Shown piece by piece: positions 34,726 to 42,853 of a stretch of DNA of 64,000 nucleotides; position 1 is the stretch's first letter, and each line of letters opens with the position of its first letter. Source of the DNA: Pseudoxanthomonas sp. Root65 (GTDB lineage: Bacteria > Pseudomonadota > Gammaproteobacteria > Xanthomonadales > Xanthomonadaceae); NCBI RefSeq assembly GCF_001427635.1, contig NZ_LMHA01000001.1, positions 1,205,501 to 1,269,500 on the forward strand. Reading direction: 5' to 3'. The notes beneath the pieces were generated by a model, which searched no databases, was not told the DNA's origin, and worked only from the letters and a program-made list of their open reading frames with translations. The translations under genes were made by a program, and so were the position numbers.

Positions 34726-35250
34726 ATGAGCAAGACCCCGTTCCTGATCGCCACCGCCTTCGCCCTCTGCGCCACCACCCTGTTCGCCGCCCACGCCGAA
34801 GCCCGCGAGCGCAGCCGCGCCGTGCAGCGCACCGCGCAGGGTGGCAACGTGGCGGTCGAGCGCAGCAATGCGCGCTATGACAGCCAGCGCCAGCGCAGCT
34901 GGCAGGCCGACGGCCAGGGCAATGCGAGCGCCGCGCGCAGCGGCGCCATCAGCGGCGCGAACGGCGGCAATGCCGGCTACGACCGCAGCGCCTACCGCAA
35001 CGCCGACGGCAGCGCCGGTCGCCAGGGCAGCGCCTACGCCAACGGACCGAACGGCGGGACCGCCAGCACCAGCGGCGGCATCAGCCGCGACGCGGACGGC
35101 AACGTGACCGGTGCACGCAGCACCACCGCCACCGGCGCGAGCGGCAACGGCTACACCGGCAGCACGACGGTGTCCGGCGGCACGGTTTCGCACACCGGCA
35201 CCTGCACCAACGCCGGCGGCGAAACCATCGCCTGCCCGCGCGGCCACTGA
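34726..35250 (+). CDS. Secreted low-complexity Gly/Ser/Ala-rich protein
   Basis: A 174-residue exported protein with signal peptide ending AHA-EA. The mature chain is almost all Gly, Ser, Ala, Asn, Thr and Arg with imperfect repeats (YRNADGSAGRQGSAYANG, SGANGGNAGYDRSA) and ends with two Cys (CTNAGGETIACPRGH). No enzyme domain. Such chains are usually disordered or form extended surface material. A GAGGA ribosome-binding site precedes the ATG. Next to the two-component genes and an EF-hand gene, so envelope-related regulation is plausible. Confidence 0.7.
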   Translation: MSKTPFLIATAFALCATTLFAAHAEARERSRAVQRTAQGGNVAVERSNARYDSQRQRSWQADGQGNASAARSGAISGANGGNAGYDRSAYRNADGSAGRQGSAYANGPNGGTASTSGGISRDADGNVTGARSTTATGASGNGYTGSTTVSGGTVSHTGTCTNAGGETIACPRGH

Positions 35251-35353
35251 CGACCGCTCCTTTCCGCAGGCGCGACGGCAGGCACCCCCTATGCCGCATG
35301 GACGCCCTCCCACCTGTCGCGCCTGCACCTTCCTTCACTTTCTGGAGAACGCC

Positions 35354-35647
35354 ATGTCCCGAACCGTCCTGCTTCCCTTCGCCACCGTCCTGTCCGTGTT
35401 TTCGCTGGTGGCGCCCGCCCACGCACAGCAGCGCACGCTGACCGATGAGCAGAAAGCCACGTTGCAGGAACGCCTGAAGGCCGCCGACGCCAATGGCGAC
35501 GGCCTGATCGACAAGGCCGAGGCCGAAGCGAAGCTGCCGCGCATCGCCAAGCGGTTCGACACCCTGGATACGAACGGCGACGGCAGGCTTTCACCCGACG
35601 AAATGCGCGCAGCAGGCCAAAAGCTGGCCGAGCGGCGTGGGCGGTAA
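35354..35647 (+). CDS. Small secreted EF-hand protein
   Basis: A 97-residue exported protein, signal peptide ending AHA-QQ. Two canonical calcium loops are present: DANGDGLIDKAE and DTNGDGRLSPDE, each with Asp at 1, 3 and 5 and Glu at 12. It therefore binds Ca2+ in the periplasm or outside. In Xanthomonadaceae such calmodulin-like proteins are common but undefined. It follows the Gly-rich gene by 103 bp. Confidence 0.82.
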   Translation: MSRTVLLPFATVLSVFSLVAPAHAQQRTLTDEQKATLQERLKAADANGDGLIDKAEAEAKLPRIAKRFDTLDTNGDGRLSPDEMRAAGQKLAERRGR

Positions 35648-35656
35648 GGCCGCGCC

Positions 35657-36520
35657 ATGGAGGGCATGCGTGCTTTCGTCGGCCTGCCACTGCTGCTGTT
35701 CGCGCTGATCGCGGCGGTGGAAGCCGCGTGCCTCGTACGGCGCGGCGTGCGCTACGACTGGAAGGCGTACTGGGCGTCCTTCGGCGACGCCGCCGGCCGC
35801 GCCCTGACGGGCCTGCTGATCCATGGCGGCATTGTCGGCGTGCTGCTGTTCGCGATCTGGGAGTTCCGCCTGACCACGATCGCGATGGACCAGCCGTGGC
35901 ACTGGCTGGCGCTCTTCCTGGGCCAGGAGTTCTGCTACTACGGGATGCACCGGGCCGATCATCGCGTGCGCTGGTTCTGGCTGAACCATTCGGTGCATCA
36001 CTCGGCCGAGCAGTACAACCTGTCCACGGCGTACCGCCTCGGCTGGACCGGCAAGCTGACCGGCGCGGCAGTGTTCTTCGGCCCACTGGTCTGGCTGGGC
36101 TTCCCGGTGCCGTACGTGGTCGGCGCGCTGGCGCTGAACCTGCTGTACCAGTACTGGCTGCACACGGAACTGGTGCCGCGCCTGCCACGCCCCATCGAGT
36201 TCGTGTTCAACACGCCGGCGCACCACCGCGTGCACCACGCCAGCAATCCCGAGTACCTGGACTGCAACTACGGCGGCGTGCTGATCGTGTTCGACCGCCT
36301 GTTCGATACCTGCCGCGAGGAACGCCCCGGCGTTCCGATCCGCTACGGACTGGTGGATCCGGTGCGCAGCTACAACCCGGTGAAGATCGCCTTCCACGCG
36401 TGGGTGAAGCTGCTGCGCGACCTGCGGCGCGCGCGTGGCCTGCGGCAGGTGGGCATGACCCTGTTCGGCCCGCCCGGGTATGTACCCGGCGGCACGGACG
36501 ACGGTCGTCCGAAGGGTTGA
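35657..36520 (+). CDS. Sterol desaturase/fatty acid hydroxylase family protein
   Basis: A 287-residue membrane di-iron enzyme. Three His clusters are seen: HRADH near residue 99, HSVHH near 113, and HHRVHH near 191, which ligate iron in this superfamily. Four to five hydrophobic helices surround them. Family members hydroxylate or desaturate lipids or carotenoids; the substrate here is unknown. Starts 9 bp after the EF-hand gene, so likely co-transcribed with it. Confidence 0.85.
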   Translation: MEGMRAFVGLPLLLFALIAAVEAACLVRRGVRYDWKAYWASFGDAAGRALTGLLIHGGIVGVLLFAIWEFRLTTIAMDQPWHWLALFLGQEFCYYGMHRADHRVRWFWLNHSVHHSAEQYNLSTAYRLGWTGKLTGAAVFFGPLVWLGFPVPYVVGALALNLLYQYWLHTELVPRLPRPIEFVFNTPAHHRVHHASNPEYLDCNYGGVLIVFDRLFDTCREERPGVPIRYGLVDPVRSYNPVKIAFHAWVKLLRDLRRARGLRQVGMTLFGPPGYVPGGTDDGRPKG

Positions 36521-36594
36521 GAGTGGCCCGGGCCGGCGCGGCCGGCGACAATACGCGCCCCTCGCGGCCCCACGCCGCCCGTCCATCGAGTCCC

Positions 36595-37959
36595 ATGACC
36601 GCTTTCGTTACGCCCGACCGCATCCGCAGCCTGTTCGCCCAGGCCATGTCCGACATGTACCGCGCCGAGGTACCGCTGTACGGCGATCTGATCGAACTGG
36701 TCGGCGACATCAACGCCGAGACGCTGCGCCGCGATCCCGCGCTAGCCGAGCGCCTGCAGCGTGGCGGCGAGACCGAACGGCTGGACCTGGAGCGCCATGG
36801 CGCGATCCGCGTCGGCACGCCGGCCGAACTGGCGATGCTGGGCCGCGTGTTCGCGCTGATGGGCATGCACCCGGTGGGCTACTACGACCTGACCGTAGCC
36901 GGCGTGCCGGTGCACGCCACCGCCTTCCGTCCGCTGAGCGAGGAGGCGCTGGCCGCCAACCCGTTCCGCATCTTCACCTCACTGCTGCGGCTGGAATTGA
37001 TCGCCGATGCCGCGCTGGGCGCGGAAGCGGAAGCGATCCTGGCCAAGCGCGACATCTTCACCGCCGGCGCGCGCGCGCTGGAGGCGCAGGCCGAACGCGA
37101 CGGCGGCCTGGACGAGGCCGATGCGCAGCGCTTTGTCGCGGAAGTACTGGAAACGTTCCGCTGGCATGGCGATGCGACCGTGCCGCGGGAGACCTACCGC
37201 GCGCTGCACGGTCTGCACCGGCTGGTCGCCGACGTGGTCAGCTTCCGCGGCCCGCACATCAACCACCTGACCCCGCGCACGCTGGACATCGACGCCGCGC
37301 AGGCGGCGATGCTGGCGCGTGGCCTGCAGGCCAAGGCGCTGATCGAAGGCCCGCCGCGCCGCGCGGTGCCCATCCTGCTGCGGCAGACCAGCTTCAAGGC
37401 GCTGGAAGAGGAAGTCGCCTTCCCCGATGCCAACGGCACGCTGGTGCCCGGCAGCCACAGCGCGCGCTTCGGCGAGATCGAACAGCGCGGCATGGCGCTG
37501 ACGCCGGCCGGTCGCGAACTCTACGACCGTCTGCTGGCGCAGGTGCGCCAGGCCGGCGGGGCAGGCAACACCGCGGCGGACTATCCGCAGCGGCTGGCCG
37601 AGACGTTCGCGGCGTTTCCGGATGACGAAGACACGCTGCGCCGCGAAGGCCTGGGCTACTTCCGTTATCGCCTGACGGATGCGGGTGCCGCACTGCCGGC
37701 CGCCGAGCGCGCGGCGATGACGCCTGACGCGCTGGTCGATGGCGGCCATGCCACCGCCGATCCCATCGTCTACGAGGACTTCCTGCCGGTCAGCGCGGCG
37801 GGCATCTTCCAGTCCAACCTCGGCGGCGGCGAACAGCGCGCCTACGACGCGCATGCCAACCAGGACGCGTTCGAGGCCGCGCTGGGCAAGGCGATCCATG
37901 ACCCGTTTGCGCTGTACCAGCGGGCGCAGGACGCGTCGATCACCGCGTTGCGCGCGTGA
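36595..37959 (+). CDS. 2-oxoadipate dioxygenase/decarboxylase family (HglS/YdcJ, DUF1338)
   Basis: A 454-residue VOC-superfamily protein matching DUF1338. The likely iron ligands are His68 in LERHGAIR, His224 in GPHINHLTPR and Glu294 in RFGEIEQRG, at positions close to those of Pseudomonas HglS. HglS turns 2-oxoadipate to 2-hydroxyglutarate in lysine breakdown. No other lysine-pathway genes lie near, so the metabolic setting is unproven. The ATG at 36595 gives the family N-terminus. The longer frame upstream shadows the desaturase gene. Confidence 0.8.
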   Translation: MTAFVTPDRIRSLFAQAMSDMYRAEVPLYGDLIELVGDINAETLRRDPALAERLQRGGETERLDLERHGAIRVGTPAELAMLGRVFALMGMHPVGYYDLTVAGVPVHATAFRPLSEEALAANPFRIFTSLLRLELIADAALGAEAEAILAKRDIFTAGARALEAQAERDGGLDEADAQRFVAEVLETFRWHGDATVPRETYRALHGLHRLVADVVSFRGPHINHLTPRTLDIDAAQAAMLARGLQAKALIEGPPRRAVPILLRQTSFKALEEEVAFPDANGTLVPGSHSARFGEIEQRGMALTPAGRELYDRLLAQVRQAGGAGNTAADYPQRLAETFAAFPDDEDTLRREGLGYFRYRLTDAGAALPAAERAAMTPDALVDGGHATADPIVYEDFLPVSAAGIFQSNLGGGEQRAYDAHANQDAFEAALGKAIHDPFALYQRAQDASITALRA

Positions 37960-37961
37960 CG

Positions 37962-38036
37962 GCAGGAGTGAGTGGGTAGGAGTGAGGAGTGAGCAAAGGC
38001 GCTTTTCCTCACTCCTCACTCCTGCCCGCTCACTTC
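37962..38036. repeat. GAGTGAG heptamer hairpin, copy 3
   Basis: GGAGTGAGTGGGTAGGAGTG and further GAGTGAG units (37964-37993) pair with CTCACTCCTCACTCCTGCC (38008-38026). It begins at the stop codon of the dioxygenase gene and lies between it and the nrd promoter. Confidence 0.85.
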
Positions 38037-38086
38037 TACCCCGCTGGAATCCGTGAAACCCGCTTCGCACCGACATCCGCGGTTCC

Positions 38087-38134
38087 ACACAACATTTGGT
38101 GTTGACGCTTCCCGACACCCCCACTATCTTGTGG
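38087..38134 (+). promoter_or_regulatory. Two NrdR-box-like palindromes
   Basis: Box 1 ACACAACATTTGGTGT (38087-38102) and box 2 CCCCACTATCTTGTGG (38119-38134) match the NrdR consensus ACACWATATATWGTGT at 13 and 11 of 16 positions. They start 32 bp apart, about three helical turns, the spacing class seen for NrdR box pairs. They overlap the -35 and -10 of the nrd promoter. Confidence 0.6.
38102..38130 (+). promoter_or_regulatory. Sigma70-type promoter of nrdA
   Basis: TTGACG (38102-38107), a 17-bp spacer, then TATCTT (38125-38130). Transcription would start near 38137, exactly where the 5' strand of riboswitch helix P1 begins. Confidence 0.65.
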
Positions 38135-38136
38135 CC

Positions 38137-38397
38137 GTCGGTTCCGGTGGTGGCTAGCCTCCGGATGAAAAGGGAAGCCGGTGACGCGTTCGCGCCACTC
38201 CGGCACTGCCCCGCAGCGGTAATTGGGAACGACCCCGCCACCAGCACTGAGGCGCCATGCCTTGGGAAGCGGCGGATGTAGGTGGAGCAGGAGTGAGTGG
38301 GGAGAAGTGAGGAGTGAGGAGAAGCCGGACGGGGCTTCCGCTCACTCCTCTTCCCTCACTCCTCGCCCCAAGCCCATGAGTCCGAAGACCTGCCGAC
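38137..38397 (+). promoter_or_regulatory. Cobalamin riboswitch upstream of nrdA
   Basis: All conserved blocks are visible in order: 5' P1 strand GTCGG (38137), AAAAGGGAAGCCGGTG (38168), the B12 box region CACTGCCCCGCAGCGGTAA (38204), CACTGAGG...CCTTGGGAAG (38245-38270) and 3' AGTCCGAAGACCTGCC (38379-38394), followed by the P1 partner CCGAC. The aptamer is about 60-80 nt longer than usual because a GAGTGAG hairpin is inserted before the last block. B12 riboswitches control class Ia nrd operons in some bacteria that also have the B12-dependent class II enzyme. Confidence 0.9.
38290..38365. repeat. GAGTGAG heptamer hairpin, copy 4 (inside riboswitch)
   Basis: GGAGTGAG (38290) ... AGTGAGGAGTGAGG (38306) pair with CTCACTCCTCTTCCCTCACTCC (split over 38341-38362). 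It lies between the GGGAAG block and the AGTCCGAAGACC block of the aptamer, so it extends a peripheral stem. Confidence 0.85.
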
Positions 38398-38522
38398 AGC
38401 CGCGCGATGCACACCGCGCGGTGCCGGCCGCGGATTCTCCGGGGGGAGATGGCTGGCGAAGCAGGGCGCCCGCAGTCCGTCTGCGTGGTCGCGTCTCCTG
38501 CGACGCCGCTTCCCCACTGTGA

Positions 38523-38586
38523 TCCTCCATCCGGCCTTGCGCAGCCCTGCGAGGGACGGGCCGCCGCGTGCACCACGCATGGAGGA
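38523..38586 (+). promoter_or_regulatory. Possible Shine-Dalgarno sequestering stem of nrdA
   Basis: TCCTCCAT (38523-38530) is an exact complement of ATGGAGGA (38579-38586), which contains the ribosome-binding site of the nrdA GTG start at 38592. Pairing would hide the site, the usual expression platform of translational B12 riboswitches. Confidence 0.5.
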
Positions 38587-38591
38587 CTCTC

Positions 38592-41036
38592 GTGACCCAG
38601 ACCGACCCCGTCGTCGCCGACGCCGGCACCACCCCGTCCCAGAAGGACGCGTTCGCCCTGACCCCGCCGCCCACCGCCACTGCGATGAGCGTGACCAAGC
38701 GCAATGGCGGCCGCGAGCCGGTGGACCTCAACAAGATCGTGCGCGCGGTGCAGCGCAACTGCGAAGGCCTGCACGCCATCGACCCGATGCGCGTGGCCAC
38801 GCGCACCATCTCCGGCCTGTACGACGGCGCCAGCACGCGCGAACTGGACGAACTGTCGATCCGCACCGCCGCGCTGCTGACCGGCGAGGAACCCGAATAC
38901 AGCCGCCTGGCCGCACGCCTGCTGGCCGGCTACATCACCAAGGAAGTCACCGGCCAGGAGATCCATGCGTTCTCGCAGTCGGTGACGCGCGGCCACGAGG
39001 TCGGCCTGATCAACGACCGCCTGCTGAACTTCGTGCAGACCAACGCGCGCAAGCTCAACGACGCGCTGGATGCCTCGCTGGACCTGCACTTCGACTACTT
39101 CGGCCTGCGCACGCTGTACGACCGCTACCTGCTGCGCCACCCGCACACCCGCAAGGTGATCGAGACGCCGCAGCAGTTCTTCCTGCGCATCGCCTGCGCG
39201 CTGAGCGAGGACGTGCCGGAAGCGCTGGCGCTGTACCGCCGCATGGGCAATCTGGACTACCTGCCCAGCTCGCCCACGCTGTTCAACAGCGGCACTACGC
39301 ACGAGCAGCTGTCCTCGTGCTTCCTGCTGGATTCGCCGCAGGACACGCTGGAATCGATCTATGCCAAGTACGGCGACATCGCCCAGCTGAGCAAATTCAG
39401 CGGCGGCATCGGCGTGAGCTATACGCGCGTGCGTTCGCGCGGGTCGCTGATCAAGTCCACCAACGGCCACAGCAACGGCATCGTGCCGTGGCTGAAGACG
39501 CTGGATTCCTCGGTCGCGGCGGTCAACCAGGGCGGCAAGCGCAAAGGCGCGGCCTGCGTGTACCTGGAAACCTGGCACGCCGACATCGAGGACTTCCTGG
39601 AGCTGCGCGACAACACCGGCGACGAAGCGCGCCGCACGCACAACCTCAACCTCGCCAACTGGGTGCCGGACCTGTTCATGAAACGCGTCGAAGCGGACCA
39701 GGACTGGTCGCTGTTCGATCCTCGCGTGGTGCCGGAGCTGACCGACCTGTACGGCGCCGCGTTCGAGCTGGCGTATACGCAGGCCGAGACGCAGGGCAAG
39801 GCGATGAAGACCATCTCCGCCCGCAAGCTGTACGGCCGCATGATGCGCACGCTGGCCGAGACCGGCAACGGCTGGATGACGTTCAAGGACAAGTGCAACG
39901 CCGCCAGCAACCAGACCCTGCGCGCCGGCAACGTGATCCACCTGTCGAACCTGTGCACCGAGATCCTCGAGGTCACCTCGGCCGAGGAAACAGCGGTGTG
40001 CAACCTCGGCTCGATCAACCTGGCCCGCCATTTCGACAGCGACCCCGACACCGGCCGCGTCTGGTTCGATTTCGACAAGCTGGCCGAAACCGTCCGTCTG
40101 GCCGTGCGCCAGCTGGATCGCGTGATCGACCTGAACTTCTATCCCATCGAGACCGCGCGCCGCGGCAACCTGCGCTGGCGCCCGGTCGGCCTGGGCTGCA
40201 TGGGCCTGCAGGATGTGTTCTTCAAGCTGCGCCTGCCGTTCGACAGCGCCGAGGCGCGCACGCTGTCGGCGAAGATCGCCGAGACCATCTACTTCCACGC
40301 GCTGGAGACGTCGGTGGAACTGGCGCAGGAACGCGGTCGCCATCCGTCCTTCGCCGACACCCGTGCGGCGAACGGCGAACTGCAGTTCGATGCCTGGAAC
40401 GTGGTGCCGGAAAACGTGGAGCGCTGGGATGCGCTGCGCGCGCGCATCAAGGAACACGGCTTGCGCAACTCACTGCTGATCGCCATCGCGCCGACCGCGA
40501 CCATCGCCTCGATCGCCGGCTGCTACGAATGCGTGGAGCCGCAGGTGTCCAACCTGTTCAAGCGCGAGACGCTGTCGGGCGACTTCCTGCAGGTCAACCG
40601 CTACCTGGTGGACGAACTGAAGAAGCTGGGCCTGTGGACGGCGGAGACGCGCGATGCGATCAAGCTGTCCGAAGGCTCGGTACAGGGCCTGGCGCAGGTG
40701 CCGGACGCGCTGCAGCAGATCTACCGCACGGCGTGGGAAATCCCGATGCGTTCGCTGATCGACATGGCCGCCGGCCGAGGCGCCTTCATCGACCAGTCGG
40801 CCTCGCTCAACCTGTTCATGGAAAGCCCGAACATCGGCGCGATGTCGTCCATGTACATGTACGCGTGGAAACAGGGCATCAAGACCACCTACTACCTGCG
40901 CTCGCGCCCGGCCACCCGCATCGCCAAGACCACGGTCAGCAGCGCAGCGGTCACCGCGCCGCAGCGCGAGTACACGCCGACCGAAGCCATCGCCTGCTCG
41001 CTGGAAAATCCGGAAGCGTGCGAGGCGTGCCAGTAA
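38592..41036 (+). CDS. nrdA: Ribonucleoside-diphosphate reductase, alpha subunit (class Ia)
   Basis: An 814-residue catalytic subunit. The N-terminal ATP cone (VTKRNGGREPVDLNKIVRAV onward, about residues 30-115) senses ATP/dATP. The barrel includes SSCFLLDS, NLCTEILE (active-site Cys and Glu), ETARRGNLRWRPVGLGCMG and the C-terminal redox pair CEACQ. It reduces NDPs to dNDPs with the NrdB radical. The GTG start has GGAGGA 6 bp upstream. An alternative ATG lies 8 codons before it. Control appears double: NrdR boxes at the promoter and a cobalamin riboswitch in the leader. A strong terminator follows, before nrdB. Confidence 0.93.
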   Translation: MTQTDPVVADAGTTPSQKDAFALTPPPTATAMSVTKRNGGREPVDLNKIVRAVQRNCEGLHAIDPMRVATRTISGLYDGASTRELDELSIRTAALLTGEEPEYSRLAARLLAGYITKEVTGQEIHAFSQSVTRGHEVGLINDRLLNFVQTNARKLNDALDASLDLHFDYFGLRTLYDRYLLRHPHTRKVIETPQQFFLRIACALSEDVPEALALYRRMGNLDYLPSSPTLFNSGTTHEQLSSCFLLDSPQDTLESIYAKYGDIAQLSKFSGGIGVSYTRVRSRGSLIKSTNGHSNGIVPWLKTLDSSVAAVNQGGKRKGAACVYLETWHADIEDFLELRDNTGDEARRTHNLNLANWVPDLFMKRVEADQDWSLFDPRVVPELTDLYGAAFELAYTQAETQGKAMKTISARKLYGRMMRTLAETGNGWMTFKDKCNAASNQTLRAGNVIHLSNLCTEILEVTSAEETAVCNLGSINLARHFDSDPDTGRVWFDFDKLAETVRLAVRQLDRVIDLNFYPIETARRGNLRWRPVGLGCMGLQDVFFKLRLPFDSAEARTLSAKIAETIYFHALETSVELAQERGRHPSFADTRAANGELQFDAWNVVPENVERWDALRARIKEHGLRNSLLIAIAPTATIASIAGCYECVEPQVSNLFKRETLSGDFLQVNRYLVDELKKLGLWTAETRDAIKLSEGSVQGLAQVPDALQQIYRTAWEIPMRSLIDMAAGRGAFIDQSASLNLFMESPNIGAMSSMYMYAWKQGIKTTYYLRSRPATRIAKTTVSSAAVTAPQREYTPTEAIACSLENPEACEACQ

Positions 41037-41043
41037 AAAAGAA

Positions 41044-41071
41044 AAGGGGCCGACTTGCAGGTCGGCCCCTT
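41044..41071 (+). terminator. Hairpin terminator after nrdA
   Basis: AAGGGGCCGAC / GTCGGCCCCTT form a perfect 11-bp stem with loop TTGCAG, 8 bp past the nrdA stop. The U-tract after it is weak, so read-through into the next genes is possible. Confidence 0.8.
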
Positions 41072-41226
41072 GGTTGCTTCACCAAAACATCCAAACAGCT
41101 TGAGCGGGATGTCTTTGATCGGCACTTCGGCTAAGAAGTACGGCAACTATAACCTTCTATAGGTGAAATTGCTGCTAGCCGGTCAAAGTTTTAGCTCAAG
41201 CGCTCACTTCATCAGCAGAGGTAGCC

Positions 41227-41475
41227 ATGAGTAAGGGTAGAGATCGCACGGTGTTCCGCCGAGATGACGGAAATTGGGCAAACAAGAGGAATGATTCGGA
41301 TAGAGCTTCCAGCGTTCATTCCACGCAGAAAGCGGCGGAGCAATCAGCCCGCCAAATGCTCGGCAATCAGGGTGGCGGTGAGTTGACCACTAAGGGAGTG
41401 GACGGAAGGATCCGAAGCAAGGACACCATCTCTCCGGGTAACGATCCGAATCCACCGCGAGACCGCGAGCACTAA
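41227..41475 (+). CDS. DUF2188 domain protein
   Basis: An 82-residue hydrophilic protein. FRRDDGNWANKRNDSDRA, then a helix (TQKAAEQSARQMLGN), then GGELTTKGVDGRIRSKDT matches the DUF2188 pattern of a small beta-hairpin/helix unit. Function unknown. It has an AGAGG ribosome-binding site. Its base composition is clearly lower in G+C than nrdA and nrdB, and it splits the nrdA-nrdB pair, so it is probably an insertion. Confidence 0.75.
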   Translation: MSKGRDRTVFRRDDGNWANKRNDSDRASSVHSTQKAAEQSARQMLGNQGGGELTTKGVDGRIRSKDTISPGNDPNPPRDREH

Positions 41476-41575
41476 TAGTAGGGAAGCGATTTGGCACAAG
41501 GACGTGCCGACCTCGCCAAGTCAAACATCAGTCAATCTTCCAATACTTGGAAGAAAACAGAAGAAGATCCAATAC

Positions 41576-42595
41576 ATGTCTGCACAACCAAAACAAATGT
41601 TGCTCGACCCTGGTTTCGAACTGACGTTGCGCCCGATGCGCTATCCGCAGTTCTATGACATGTACCGCGACGCGATCAAGAACACCTGGACGGTGGAGGA
41701 GATCAACTTCCAGATCGACATCACCGACCTGCATGCGAAGATGACGCCGGCCGATCGCCACCTGATCCACCGGCTGGTCGCGTTCTTCGCCACCGGCGAT
41801 TCGATCGTCTCGAACAACCTGGTGCTGAACCTGTACCAGCACCTCAACGCGCCGGAAGCGCGCATGTACCTGTCGCGCCAGCTGTACGAGGAAGCGCTGC
41901 ACGTGCAGTTCTACCTGACCCTGCTGGACAACTACCTGCCCGACCCGTCGGAGCGCTTCAAGGCGTTCGCCGCGGTCGAGAACATCCCCGCGATCAAGAA
42001 GAAGGCCGACTTCTGCTTCAAGTGGATCGACAGCATCCAGGACATGAAGCGGATCGAGACGCGCGACCAGCGCCGCCAGTTCCTGCTCAACCAGATCTGC
42101 TTCGCCGCCTGCATCGAGGGCCTGTTCTTCTTCGCCGCCTTCGCCTACGTGTACTACTTTCGCTCGCGCGGCCTGCTGCCGGGTCTGGCCAGCGGCACCA
42201 ACTGGGTGTTCCGCGACGAGAGCTGCCACATGGAGTTCGCGTTCGAGTGCGTACGCACCGTGCGCGAGGAGGAGCCGGACCTGTTCGACGAACGCATGCA
42301 GCAGCAGGTCTACGACATGCTGGAGGAGGCCATCGAGTGCGAAGTGCAGTTCGCGGAGGATGTGCTGTCCGGCGGCGTGGCCGGCATCTCGACGCGCGAC
42401 ATGCGGCAGTACCTGCAGCACTGCGCCGACCAGCATTTCGCCAAGCTCGGCATGCCCAAGCGCTACGACGTGCGTAATCCGCTGCCTTTCATGGAACTGC
42501 AGGACGTGCAGGAATTGACCAACTTCTTCGAGCGCCGCGTCTCCGCCTACCAGCTGGGCGTGCAGGGCGAAGTGGGCTTCGACCACGCGTTCTGA
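41576..42595 (+). CDS. nrdB: Ribonucleoside-diphosphate reductase, beta subunit (class Ia)
   Basis: A 339-residue radical-generating subunit. EALHVQFY carries the ligand Glu and His and the radical Tyr in the E-x2-H-x3-Y spacing of class Ia R2. CIEGLFFF gives the next Glu, and DESCHMEF the last Glu and His. The di-iron site is therefore complete and the tyrosyl radical residue is kept. The ATG at 41576 is preferred to the frame start at 41504. nrdB follows the terminator and the DUF2188 gene by about 100 bp, so it may have its own promoter. Confidence 0.93.
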   Translation: MSAQPKQMLLDPGFELTLRPMRYPQFYDMYRDAIKNTWTVEEINFQIDITDLHAKMTPADRHLIHRLVAFFATGDSIVSNNLVLNLYQHLNAPEARMYLSRQLYEEALHVQFYLTLLDNYLPDPSERFKAFAAVENIPAIKKKADFCFKWIDSIQDMKRIETRDQRRQFLLNQICFAACIEGLFFFAAFAYVYYFRSRGLLPGLASGTNWVFRDESCHMEFAFECVRTVREEEPDLFDERMQQQVYDMLEEAIECEVQFAEDVLSGGVAGISTRDMRQYLQHCADQHFAKLGMPKRYDVRNPLPFMELQDVQELTNFFERRVSAYQLGVQGEVGFDHAF

Positions 42596-42621
42596 GACAT
42601 CGGGTCGCTGACGATACACAT

Positions 42622-42771
42622 GTGGGAGCGACGTAAGTCGCGATCGCGGCGATTAGCGCCTCGTGGTGCTGCAGCGTCGCATGCCATGTTGAGGACGAGG
42701 GCTGCGGTGCCCTTGGCCCAGCGACTGGCCGGACTCTTCATTCCTGCGTTCGCGACTCACGTCGCTCCCAC
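42622..42771. repeat. Distant inverted REP pair
   Basis: GTGGGAGCGACGTAAGTCGC (42622) and GCGACTCACGTCGCTCCCAC (42752-42771) in opposite orientation, about 107 bp apart, between nrdB and the thioesterase gene. The sequence between them does not look coding. Confidence 0.8.
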
Positions 42772-42853
42772 ATCGGGCTCCGCGAGCCTCACGACGGCCC
42801 GACATCCCGGCGCGCTATGCTGCCGCCGGGAGCACGCACACCGGAGCATCACC

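Noticed and set aside
38519..41134. 871-codon frame overlapping nrdA in another phase
   Set aside because: Shadow of nrdA; the nrdA frame holds every conserved motif.
41096..41226. attC-like site beside the DUF2188 gene
   Set aside because: Only short inverted repeats (CTATA/TATAG) are present; no R or L boxes, so the gene is not called a cassette.
41528..42619. 363-codon minus-strand frame opposite nrdB
   Set aside because: Complement of nrdB; His/Arg/Val-rich shadow typical of high-G+C genes.
42644..42749. Possible small gene between the distant REPs downstream of nrdB
   Set aside because: No ribosome-binding site, and the reading continues through both REPs.
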